From NCBI RefSeq assembly GCF_010183535.1, contig NC_071332.1:13330001-13394000 (forward strand): 64,000 nucleotides of DNA, given 5' to 3'. Origin of the DNA: Caenorhabditis remanei (taxonomy: Eukaryota > Nematoda > Chromadorea > Rhabditida > Rhabditidae). The notes beneath the pieces were generated by a model. The model worked only from the letters and a program-made list of their open reading frames with translations. It ran no database searches and was not told the DNA's origin. Of the stretch, positions 48,159-58,821 are shown in pieces (the first letter of the stretch is position 1; each line of letters starts with the position of its first letter). The position numbers were made by a program, and so were the translations under genes.

Positions 48159-50110
48159 GACGCACTCTCTGACTCGTTCGATCACCCATAGGCACACGAA
48201 AAAAGTTGACCATCTCCGATTTGCCTATAATTTTTATCAATGATAGTATCAAGTGTTCTCAGCAAACTGGGGTACTTTTTAGCCGGGTCCGTCACCTGGG
48301 TACCTAGGAAAATCAAAAAATCGATATTTTTCGAAAATTTTTCCTGAAGAAGTTAGGTATGAAATCTCAACGGGAAATTATTGTAGACACTATTTTAATC
48401 ATTTTTTGTGTTCAGAACAAAATTCCAGCTCAACACCTTCATTGTGAAAATTTTCAAAATATATGAAATTTTTGGGTTTTTTTCATGAAATCGTTTTTAT
48501 CTCGTCAGTGACACGAGAAGACGGGATTTTTTATTTTAAATTCGAAATCTACATAAAATTTGGTATTGGAAACATGCTGTCCCTACTCGTAACTCTAGAC
48601 CCAAAGAAAGATTTTTGGGGAAAAATGAGAAAAACTGCGATTTCAATTTTCAAGTCCTTCCAGTAATTTATTTTTGATGTTTCAAAATAATGGTTTTTTG
48701 AAGTTTTTCATTCAATCATGCCATTTTTATTCAGTTCCGGTACAATTTTCGATCATACCACAAAAAAATTTTCGAAAAAAATGAATTTTTTGATTTTTGA
48801 AAATTTTCTCCTGCATTGAACCATTCCGACTGAAATGTTAAGGATAGCATTATAAAATCAGGAGAATATAACTGGAATATTCTTAAGGTTTATAAAAAAC
48901 TTGATTCCCACTGTCGGCTCACCTTCTACTTACGCGTTCATGATGAAATTCAGCGAAATTTTCAACTTGGGAAGTTGGTGCAACGGTACTTCATACTTGC
49001 AACGTTATTTGACAGGGAATTGCGATGAATATGACAGAAATAGTGAGAAAACTGCAAAAATTGATAGATTCAGCAAGATTTACGAAAAAAAAACTTGAAA
49101 CGTTTTTTCCTGATATCCATAAAAAGGTCTGACCATTGAACATTTATGAGTCCTAGTTTTTTAAAGCTTTTTTTGTAAATCTTGCTGAATCTATCAATTT
49201 TTGCAGTTTTCTCACTATTTCTGTCATATTCATCGCAATTCCCTGTCAAATAACGTTGCAAGTATGAAGTACCGTTGCACCAACTTCCCAAGTTGAAAAT
49301 TTCGCTGAATTTCATCATGAACGCGTAAGTAGAAGGTGAGCCGACAGTGGGAATCAAGTTTTTTATAAACCTTAAGAATATTCCAGTTATATTCTCCTGA
49401 TTTTATAATGCTATCCTTAACATTTCAGTCGGAATGGTTCAATGCAGGAGAAAATTTTCAAAAATCAAAAAATTCATTTTTTTCGAAAATTTTTTTGTGG
49501 TATGATCGAAAATTGTACCGGAACTGAATAAAAATGGCATGATTGAATGAAAAACTTCAAAAAACCATTATTTTGAAACATCAAAAATAAATTACTGGAA
49601 GGACTTGAAAATTGAAATCGCAGTTTTTCTCATTTTTCCCCAAAAATCTTTCTTTGGGTCTAGAGTTACGAGTAGGGACAGCATGTTTCCAATACCAAAT
49701 TTTATGTAGATTTCGAATTTAAAATAAAAAATCCCGTCTTCTCGTGTCACTGACGAGATAAAAACGATTTCATGAAAAAAACCCAAAAATTTCATATATT
49801 TTGAAAATTTTCACAATGAAGGTGTTGAGCTGGAATTTTCTTCTGAACACAAAAAATGCTTAAAATAGTGTCTACAATAATTTCCCGTTGAGATTTCATT
49901 CCTAACTTCTTCAGGAAAAATTTTCGAAAAATATCGATTTTTTGATTTTCCTAGGTACCCAGTTGATGGACCCGGCCAAAAAGTACCCTTATTTGCTGAG
50001 AACACTTGATACTATCTTTGATCAAAATTATAGGCAAATCGGAGATGGTCAACTTTTTTCGTGTGCCTATGGTCTGTTGATCCATGCTCGATCGACTCGG
50101 AGAGTGCGTC
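48159..50110 (-). mobile_element. Complete palindromic TTAA-type element, copy C
   Basis: 1952 bp with GACGCACTCTCTGAC at the left and GAGAGTGCGTC at the right, flanked by TTAA on both sides (48155-48158, 50111-50114). The arms are inverted copies of each other; the spacer near 49095-49165 is the reverse complement of the spacer in copies A and B, so this copy is inserted in the opposite orientation. Copy-specific variants (for example GACAGAAATAGTGAG) are shared by both arms. No transposase frame. Confidence 0.92.
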
Positions 50111-50265
50111 TTAATATTTATTCAATGACGTAAAGTTTCACTGGGCGACATGATAACGTTTATGTTGCCTCGATTTCTCTTTCCTTTTTATAAATTCTCC
50201 AGAAACTCAACGAAACTTGACTGATTTCGAGATATTATCAGTTTCGAATTTTCGAACTCAGTAGG

Positions 50266-51402
50266 ATGGCTTCTTCTATTACTCTAATCAAAATGCCAGA
50301 AGTGGTGCTGAATAAGATTATGAACGAATCTGATTTAAAATCAATGTGAGTTTCCTTACTATTTCTTTACACGAATTTCCTAAAATTTCCAGATTGATCT
50401 TACGAAAAGTATGTCACAGTTTGCGTACATTCGTAGACACACACGATTCTGGTCCAAACCTGATTGACCTGAATATCTACATCAAACCAAATGAAATTGA
50501 AGCATGGTACTATACACGTAATGGGTTACACGTCGTTCACTATCGAGGGAGAAATCAAGAGAACAACTGTGTGTTTCTTCATGAGAATAAAGAAAAAGTT
50601 CTGCGAGATATGAATTTCGTCGACGCATTTCTTCTTGACTTGGAGATCTTTATTTCCCTACAAAACTCCGTAATGAGACAATTTCGTGTGACACGTGGCA
50701 ACGCTGATCCCTTTCAAACGGTGAAAGATGTGAACTTGTCATTATTCAACAGGATTCTGAAAGCCTTGGAAAATGTTCTGAAGAAGAGGCCCCGCCCACT
50801 ACAGACAAATGAGATTCATCTGGCGGTGGAAGATCAAGAACAAGTCTTATCGATTCTGAAGTCTATTGATGCAAAGGTTCTAAAGAATTTATCGATTTAC
50901 TCTAATTTGAAAGAAGAGGAAGAACTAGAAATTAATGAGATAATACAAATGGATCACTGGAAACAAGCTAAATTTTTAATGGTAGAAGATTTCATATTGG
51001 ATGTTCCCGTAGAATGTTTAATTCAATTTTCATTCGTTCGAGCAGTCCTCAAAACGATTTCTACAAAAGATCTAATGGTTTCAAAGGAGGTTTGTACTGT
51101 TGATTCAATTAATTTTTATTTTACTCTCAAATTTTCAGAACATTCTCCAGTCTTCCATATTCAAGGAGTTTTCTTTGACGTACACCCAATTAGAAGATGA
51201 ATCAGAAATCTCATCCGTTCTCGGAGAACCAATAATAACCACTGACATATTCGGGCGTCAGGACTTCAAATGGATCATCGACAGTCCAGTGAACTGTCAG
51301 AAAGTAGAAATTACTCATTTCCAAACCCATCGGCAATTCAAAATCACGAATATCGAGTCATTGGAAGACAAAGTGAAAAGAATGGCTCAGGAGAGGTCAT
51401 GA
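50266..51402 (+). CDS. F-box/FTH protein 11
   Basis: Exons 50266-50345, 50393-51089 and 51139-51402 total 1041 nt, 346 aa. F-box: IKMPEVVLNKIMNESDLKSM, ILILRKVCHSLRTFVD. FTH: LSILKSIDAKVLKNLSIYS, QMDHWKQAKFLMV and WIIDSPVNCQKVEI. It begins about 155 bp after the right end of palindromic element C, so its upstream region may have been displaced by that insertion. Confidence 0.9.
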
Positions 51403-51490
51403 ACTGTTTTCATAGAATCGAACATAAACTTTTGTTTCTAATAAATGCATAGAGATGTTGAATAAGATACAGACACACAAATAATAAAAA

Positions 51491-52594
51491 TCATAAATTC
51501 AGCACTTCCGCATGATCAGTAACCTCACTTCTTTGTACTCTGTTAAATGCGAATGAGTTATTCTGTGATCGATAGGAAATCCGTAGAACGTCGTCCGAGT
51601 TCGGGATTTCGAGGTGCCAAATTCTTCTCGCAATTCCGTAGAGTTCACTCGAAACCTCTTTGATTCCCAAAGACTCCAAAAATTGTTGTTTGTCGTCAAA
51701 TCGAGTACATCTTATATAGATTTCAGCTAGTAAAGGATGATACAAGAGTTTCTGAAAAGTAATTCCAACATTTTTAGGTGAAGGGGATCCAAACATTAGT
51801 TACCTCTTTCAAAACCATCATCTCTTCTGCAGAAACACTGGCCATGCTTATGTCGACCAACGAGAAATTTGCCAAATGTCTCACATTCATTTTCAGAATA
51901 CATTTATCCACATGCAACTGCTCTGACCTTTTCCAATGTTCCAATTTCACAATTTCTCCGATTTCCAGATTTTTCGGATCTTCTCCATACTGATATAGTG
52001 ATATCCCAATGATAGATTGAGGATCCAGATGTGGTAACACTGCCAATATTTCATTCTGATTATCTTTCACATACATGTGAAATTCCTCGATTTTCAGAGG
52101 ACGATGAAGCAGTTTTTTGAAGTTTTCCAGAAAATATTCGAAGCTGTTATCTTCATATCTCACAATTCGTATTAGCCTTATTAGAGATTTCTGATGCATC
52201 AGAACTATTTCCAGATCTCTTAGAAAAACGTCCAAAAAATTCGAATTCTCTATAACTTTGATAGTCGTCTGGCACTTCACCATGCAATGATTTCCGAATG
52301 TTTTGTGGTATTCAATGATGTACGGGGTGTTATGAACAGAGAAATAGTCTAGACAGACTTTCTTGGGATGAATTGATATATTCAAGTCTTTCAGTGTGGA
52401 TTCAGGAAACACGTCATCGATAAAATGTTGGAGAGATCGACAGACTTTCCGGATTGATAATCTGTAAAAGGGCATCCTCAGAATTCGAAAAAACTGTTTA
52501 TAAATGCAACTCACATGTCTTTGAAATCACAATAAGCCAGAATCTCATTCAGTATATTATCCGGCATTTCAACGAGAGATGACGAAGAGACCAT
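51491..52594 (-). CDS. F-box/FTH protein 12
   Basis: Exons 52515-52594, 51804-52461 and 51491-51751 total 999 nt, 332 aa. F-box: LVEMPDNILNEILAYCDFKDM, LSIRKVCRSLQHFIDD. FTH: ILAVLPHLDPQSIIGISLY, LEHWKRSEQLHV and WHLEIPNSDDVLRI. Its 3' end faces the 3' end of gene 11, and its 5' end is divergent from gene 13 about 210 bp away. Confidence 0.9.
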
Positions 52595-52803
52595 TTTTCT
52601 GAAAATGATTTCTGGATGAGAAAGGACTTGTGAATGCCAATAATATTCTTTGTACGAAGGGTCTATGTCAACAAAATGACTTCCACGCGCGGTATTCTTA
52701 TCAGTCAAACTTTTGAAACGATCATTGCGAAATAGTGTTTTCTTTTCCAAACAAAAAATTGATCAGTTTTGAATTGCAAAAAAAGTGAAATTATTATTCT
52801 AAA

Positions 52804-53915
52804 ATGCTTTCAACACTGACTGATATGCCTGAAGACGTCATCAGAGTGATTCTTAGAGATTCTGATTTTCGATCTGTGTGAGTTTTTATTCCCAAAAAGA
52901 CAAAACTGAAGTATGATTATTGCAGTCACTCCCTACGAAAAGTATGTTATTATCTTCGAAACTGCATTGATTACATCATACCAGAAGCCGATTTGAATAC
53001 TCTGGAAATCTATGGACAGCCAGAGAAAATTTACATTTTTTATGAATTCGGCAAAGATATTGAGACTATTGAGTATCAGAAACATGAGAAAGGATGTTGG
53101 GTTATTCAGGATGACAAGGAGAAATTCTTCGAAAAGGAACGTTTTATTGATGTATTTTTGAATGATTTGACTTTGATTTTAAAATTTCAAAGCACTAAAT
53201 TGAAGAAGTTTTGTCTGCGATTGGATGATATTGGAGAGGAAATCAAGGGGGAAGTTGTGAATAATCTTTCTGAAATGTTGAAGTCTCGGAAAAACAAACT
53301 GAAAATTCAAGAATTGAATTTCGACTCATTCGATGAATCGAATCTTTTGAAAGTTCTATTACTTTCGGATTGTGAATCGTTGAAAACAATTGAAATTTGT
53401 GCTACGGATCCATTTTCTGATCCCCCTGAAGTCTTGAAAATCGACAAGTTGGAAACACTGGAGCACTGGAAAAATTTAAAGGAAATCATAATTGGAAAAT
53501 ACGTGGTAGAGAGAACAATTCAAGATTTCAGTGGTTATTCTAGAGTCTTTGTGAATGTCCAATTGATAACATTTGTGGATTTGATGAATGTCAAAAAGGT
53601 AAGTCTGTGTTTCGACTTGATTTACATAATTTTATCTGTCGAATCATTTTTTTTTAGACATTATCAACCTCTCCCAACTTCGAAATCCTTAATTTCCACT
53701 ACTGTCAGTTCAACGACCAGCGTCAATTTTCGATAGAATTCGGTCCTCCATGGATTGGAGATCAAGACCCGTATGTAAACTGTTTAAAATGGTTTATACG
53801 GATTCCAAATGCTTTGGATGTGTTGGAAATCAGCCATTTCTCAAGAAAAAATATATTCAGATTCAAGAAAATTCGAGCTGAAAGAGTCTGGTGGGAAGCG
53901 ACTGTACAGGACTAA
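52804..53915 (+). CDS. F-box/FTH protein 13
   Basis: Exons 52804-52877, 52926-53598 and 53658-53915 total 1005 nt, 334 aa. F-box: LTDMPEDVIRVILRDSDFRSV, HSLRKVCYYLRNCIDY. FTH: LLKVLLLSDCESLKTIEI, LEHWKNLKEIII and WFIRIPNALDVLEI. Followed about 150 bp later by the Mutator-like element. No defect seen. Confidence 0.9.
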
Positions 53916-54069
53916 CTAATTTTTGAAACTAAGAATATGAATTGGTGATATTTGTGAAAAATTGTGTTCATTTGTCTAATTCTCGTTCTTTTGTTGTCTA
54001 TCTTCGAAGGGAAACTGGTTTGTTTGTGACACTGCACATGACCGATGTATCTACATATCTTTTTTCTAA

Positions 54070-54985
54070 ACTGCGACGGAAATCTACAAACCAAACTGCT
54101 CCTCGGAGGAGCGCACTTTCACACCACTCTGAAATTTGAAAATTTCAGCATTTTTTCCCAAGTTCTTTTTTTAAAGCATTTTTGGCATGATCTCAGAGGT
54201 TCAATAAAAGATATTGTACAAAAAAAGTTCGAAAAAAAACCCGACTTTTTTCGAAAATTTTTTTCACAATTTTTCGAAACTTGAGATACAAAACTGAAAA
54301 TTTCATTCGGGGATTTATGAATTGGAGTCGTGATATATTAGTAGATGTTTGAAAGGCTGGGGGCATGCAGAAAGATGCGGCACTTAATATTACGAATAAA
54401 AGTTATCAAAAGCCGGAAATACGGTTTCTCTTGAAAAACATACTTTCTGTTGAGAGGTAGCAGTAAAACAGTAACAGTTTTTTGCTTTTTTAATTTGAAA
54501 AAGTCTAGTTAAAAACGCAAAATTCAATTAAAATGTGAGTATGTATAGTAATTTAAGAAATGTGGACTTGGACAAACGGCTGAGAAGTTTGAGTAGTTTT
54601 TCCAACACATATTTTGCCAAAATTCTACAATTACTTCACAAGTCATGTCAGACGAAAAACTGACAACTGCCGGTGAAGATTACAGAAGACACCTTGGCAA
54701 AAATTTAGAAAATTCTCTTTTGAATTACGTTTTTAATCAAATGAATGTACCTCATAATTTTTTTGCTATTCAAAAAAAAAGAAAAAAAAGTGAAAAAATT
54801 TTTCGAAAAAAGTCGGGTTTTTTTTCGAACTTTTTTTGTATAATATATTTTTTGAACCTCTGAGATCATTCCAAAAATGCTTAAAAAAATAACTTGGGAA
54901 AAAATGCTGAAATTTTCAAATTTCAGAGTGGTGTGAAAGTGCGCTCCTCCGAGGAGCAGTTTGGTTTGTAGATTTCCGTCGCAGT
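54070..54985. mobile_element. Mutator-like foldback element
   Basis: 916 bp with ends ACTGCGACGGAAATCTACAA and its reverse complement, flanked by a 9-bp duplication TTTTTCTAA (54061-54069, 54986-54994). Inverted arms extend ~190 bp (GGAGGAGCGCAC..., GACCTCTGAG-like words, CCCGACTTTTTTCG...). 9-bp target duplications with long inverted repeats fit Mutator-like transposons. The ~500 bp middle has no transposase. Confidence 0.85.
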
Positions 54986-55064
54986 TTTTTCTAACTTTCC
55001 ACTATTTTCACTTTTCTTGTTTCGACTGAAATTATTTATTTCCGCTTTGCAGTGGCTTCAAAAA

Positions 55065-55253
55065 ATGCCAATAAATATTCTGAATCTACCTGATGATGTC
55101 TTGATCCAAATTATGCAAAGTTTAGATGTCAAAACAATGTAAGTGATTACACAGCGGCACACCAAGTAATTTCAGACTCCTTCTCCGAAGAATATGCAAA
55201 AAACTCATGAACTTGGTTGATGAAGTGAAACCAGAAGTGGATGTTTTGAGAAT
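55065..55253 (+). pseudogene. F-box exon fragment (gene 14a)
   Basis: Exon 55065-55138 and the start of the second exon at 55176 encode ILNLPDDVLIQIMQSLDVKTM, then ILLLRRICKKLMNLVDEVKP, a normal F-box start with a 37-nt intron. After about 26 codons of the second exon the sequence runs into an FTH exon of the opposite strand (junction near 55244-55253). No FTH domain follows on this strand. Probably non-functional. Confidence 0.8.
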
Positions 55254-55910
55254 TCGGTCGAACCACGATAAGCAGATTATCTTTGCATGAATTCGGGTAC
55301 TTGAATGACCAACGTTGAACAGTTGTGTTATTTGGATCGACGAAATACGGGAGTCCAAAAAATGTTGGTATTTCGTGGGCATTGTTAAAATCTTTATAAG
55401 TAATGAAGCAGTATTCGAAGAATGCAGATTTGAGGAATGCCTGAATCAATAGACTGGTAGAATTTATTTTTATGTTGTAATACTGATGTAAGCTTTCTCG
55501 TTTTTCTAATGTTTTTTTTTTGGAATAAAGCACTAAAAATTGGCTTTAAGCTGAAAATGTTCAAATTATTTGACACCAGAAGTTTCCAATCAAAAATTCA
55601 TTTCAAAATGAAAATGAAGTTACGGAAATGCATACCTTGAAGTTCAAAAAAACAGACCTTAAAACATATTTAAATGAGCCCCCGTATAGTTTTACCTCTT
55701 TCAGAACATTCAAATCTGATGCTGAAATGATTTGAATGCGAAATATAGAGCATGAGAAATGTGTGAAATTATTGATGTCCAACGTGATAGATTTAGTATC
55801 GTTGATATCCAGTTTCTCGAAAAAAGTCCTGTCACTGCAAAACCTAGAGTACTAATAAACTTCCATTGTTTTACATGGTCACTTTCAGACAATTAAAATT
55901 AATAACATTT
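55250..55910 (-). pseudogene. FTH half of an F-box gene, inverted (gene 14b)
   Basis: Minus-strand exons 55696 to about 55905 (FEKLDINDTKSITLDINNF, ASDLNVLKE) and 55440 down to about 55250 (AFLKSAFFEYCFITYKDF, WSFKYPNSCKDNLLIVV) are the last two exons of an FTH domain. A frame break lies near 55835, between the HVKQWKFIS frame and the TFFEKLDI frame. The F-box and the first half of FTH are absent. It abuts fragment 14a head-on. The terminal exon is nearly duplicated at 58822-59073. Confidence 0.75.
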
Positions 55911-55940
55911 ACTCAATTATCATTATTCTTTCAGATTATA

Positions 55941-56509
55941 TATTCATCTATCAATAATATACGTTCTGCTGTTCTGATTGTCATCAATAGTGCTGGCTTC
56001 ACTCAAACAAAAGTGTGGTGGCGACCCAGAACAAATTGGTGTGAACTGAAAATACATTATATATCTAAAGAGTTGAAGAAATCTGAGCCATCTTACTGTG
56101 GTTAGAGGTCGGTGTCTCCACGAACGGGGGTTTCGGTGGACTCCTCTTGCACCGTTCTGAACCATTAATTTACAATTAAGCCCAATTATTCCTCCCCATT
56201 CGGGTCGGCATAATACATTTTCCTGTTTCGGTATCGATCGAATAGAACAGAGGAGAAAACAATTAATTTTACAGGTTTATTACTTGTTTTTAGGCTTTAG
56301 TGGCGTTGTTTTTGGTAGGGAGGCGAGGACCACACGTACAGATGATACAGCGGGGGATTAGTGAACAGCAAAACGAAAAACGGGCAAGTAAATTGAAGGC
56401 ACATTTGGGAGTGATGACACGTTGATGGGGGTATGAATGACACAGTGATTGAGAATTGGGATCATTGGGATGAGAGGAAATCGAACAAAAAAACGAAAGA
56501 GATCTTAAG
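55941..56509. other. Unassigned, no gene seen
   Basis: Contains GC-richer stretches (56100-56160, 56310-56350) unlike the neighbouring A/T-rich DNA, but no gene, tRNA or terminal repeats that I could recognise. Confidence 0.3.
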
Positions 56510-57694
56510 CTACGGATTTATATTCTTCATGAGGATGGGGATCGCGGACGTCTTCTCAGCTCTCCTCTTGTTCCCTGAGTCTTTGGGTTTCGTGGAGATA
56601 TCGTTCCGGGTCTCGGTTGTTTCTCCACCTTCCATCTTCTCGTGTTGACTTCTTCTGGAATCCGTTGTCGCTGCTGCTCTCCTGACGTCATCGTGTGTCC
56701 CTTGCTGTCCTGAAACGTAGCGGCAACCTCCTCGCGATTGACGAAGAGATTGACTTGACGAGTGATCGGCATGCTTGATGATGATTAGAAGACGACGAGC
56801 TCGTTTTTGTTGTTTTCCTCTCCATCTTGACATCAGCCGTTTCGGAGTACTTCCTGGCTGATCATCTACGACGATGTCCTTCCCCAAGGCTTGTTGCTCG
56901 TTCTTCGCCGGTCGAACTGTCGTCTTGAGCGTTGAAATCGGCTTCTGATGGAATTTTCTCGTGAAGACAATCGGCAACTTGGAGTCTCGATCCTTCTGAA
57001 AATAACTCTGCTTATTCCTCGCCTATCTGTCTCTTTTCGAAGTGCGTTTCGTGGGTGGGGACTCTAGGGTGGGTAACGAAACGCAACGTAGAATGATTCA
57101 AATTTCTCTGTTTGCCGCCCTGTTGACATTCGTTCGCGGCGAGACCCTCGCCCATAATTGTGAGCGCCTTTAAATCGCACACTCTGCGTCTCTCTCAAAA
57201 ACCCGGTTCTCTCTTCCTCACAGGAAAATAACTATTACTCAAAAATTACCTGTTGACAACTCGGAGCCGGAACTGATGCTTCCGGTCTGATGTTCACAAC
57301 GAATTGGCAATTTGTGAAATTGCCGCTCGGATTGAATGTTATCAGATTTGATTCGTCATTTTGCTTAGTCATTTCCTGAAATTAGGAAAAATTGTTTTGT
57401 TGGGCAAATAATCAAGTTTGGGACATTATTCTGTGATTCCTCGAAACTGAAGACAGCCCTGGCGTATTTAGCGTCTAACTCACTTTTGCTTCTTTTTTTT
57501 CTTCTTTTCCAGCCAATTCTCCATTTTCCGTCGGGCTTGTTTCGATTTGTTGACTCGACAAGTAGCCTCCCATGACGAATATCTGAATAATAAATGATTT
57601 TGTCTTGAAGCTGCCCACGTATAAATACGGGGTGATCTGGTTCTGATAAAACAAGACTGCAATAACACAGCTTCTTACAATAAATATAACTCAT
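56510..57694 (-). CDS. Unrecognised basic protein, three exons
   Basis: Exons 57425-57694, 57250-57375 and 56510-56995 join in phase 0 to 293 aa. Composition is unusual: a basic cluster near residue 68 (GWKRRKKRSKSE), a middle block (NLITFNPSGNFTNCQFVVNI), then a very Arg/Gln/Lys-rich C-terminal half (SRWRGKQQKRARRLLIIIKH, RQSRGGCRY). The GC content is higher than in the flanks. The first donor (AAT then GTCCCA) is weak. I do not recognise the family; a nucleic-acid-binding or retroelement-derived protein would fit the composition only. Confidence 0.5.
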
Positions 57695-57903
57695 TGCAAG
57701 AAAGAAGAAAAAAACGATAAAACACAAAACAAGTCAACATCACAAAAGGTAAAATCAGAACTAACTCTGAAAACCGACCGGCTTTAGAAAAACTACTTGT
57801 TACCACATGGATTACACGTGTCCACATGAATCGACACGCTGAGGTTACGGTAGGCGCGTGAGACTTTAGCGAAGTTTCGTTGCGTAAAAGACTATTATAT
57901 TTT

Positions 57904-58376
57904 GGCAAATACTCATTTACTACCTACTCATTTACTACCAATTCCTCATTTACTACCTTACCCATTTACTACTTCAACTCATTTACTACCATTTACTCAT
58001 TTACTGCCGTTTGCTCATTTACTACTTTTACTCATTTACTACCGTACTGCTCATTTACTACTTCACTTTTCACCATTCTCTTAGGCTTAGGTTTCTTAGA
58101 AATTCGGAAAACAATTGACAAATACGATGAATAACCGTTTTCGTCAACTTTTTCCAAATTTCTAAGAAACCTAAGCCTAAGAGAATGGTTAGAAGTGAAT
58201 CCCAGCATATCGCTCTAAAGTAGTAAATGAGTAAAAAGTAGTAAATGAGTAATAGTAGTAAATGAGCAAACGGTAGTAAATGAGTAAATGGTAGTAAAAG
58301 AGTAATGGTAGTAAATGAGTAAGGTAGTAAATGAGGAATTGGTAGTAAATGAGCAGGTAGTAAATGAGTATTTGCC
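57904..58376. mobile_element. Foldback element with minisatellite arms
   Basis: 473 bp, ends GGCAAATACTCATTTACTAC and its reverse complement, flanked by a perfect 9-bp duplication TTATATTTT (57895-57903, 58377-58385). The left arm is about ten irregular units of ACTCATTTACTACC; the right arm has the same array inverted (GGTAGTAAATGAGT). Inside is a second inverted pair, CTTAGGCTTAGGTTTCTTAG at about 58080 and its complement at about 58160. The 9-bp duplication suggests a Mutator-like transposase in trans. Confidence 0.85.
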
Positions 58377-58385
58377 TTATATTTT

Positions 58386-58821
58386 CTCAGTCAAAATCTT
58401 TACTTTTAACAAACGCAAACGGCTGTATGTTTGTGTGTCTGTCGCCGATCCTACCGCACTTCGTACTGAACCGATTATCTTCAAATTTGGACCAAAAGAT
58501 CAGAAATTTTCTCTTAATGATACCCGTCTATTTTTTTTTAGTTAGAATAGGTCTCGACTAGGTCACTAGGTGAAAAAACGTGGTTTTCAAGCCTTACAGT
58601 GGCTTTCGTGTTCGAAATAGGGAAGTAGGAGTTCACGGGGGAAATAATTATATAACATTTTCTTTCTTCAAATAAATTCATTTCTTCAAATTTTCAACAC
58701 CTAGAAGGGTGGTGTAGAAAAGGAGGTTGAGCAGCCGTTAGGCTGCGTTAACCGACTGGTAATACAACATACAACAACTGAAACCAATGAAGTTAAAACA
58801 ATATTTATTGATGAAAATAAA
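58386..58821. other. Unassigned, no gene seen
   Basis: Spacer between the minisatellite-armed element and the chimeric gene. Contains words such as CGATCCTACCGCACTTCG and GGTCTCGACTAGGTCACTAG that look repeat-like, but no ends were found. Confidence 0.3.

Noticed and set aside
54645..54863. Frame MSDEKLTTAGEDYRRHLGKN inside the Mutator-like element
   Set aside because: Lies in the element middle and runs into poly-Lys from the arm; too short for a transposase and without recognisable motif.
56090..56165. GC-rich block ending in ACCA, considered as a tRNA
   Set aside because: No cloverleaf with A and B box promoter sequences could be made.
57880..58134. Repetitive HLLPTHLLP/SFTTYSFTT frames
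   Set aside because: Translation of the ACTCATTTACTACC minisatellite arm, not a protein.
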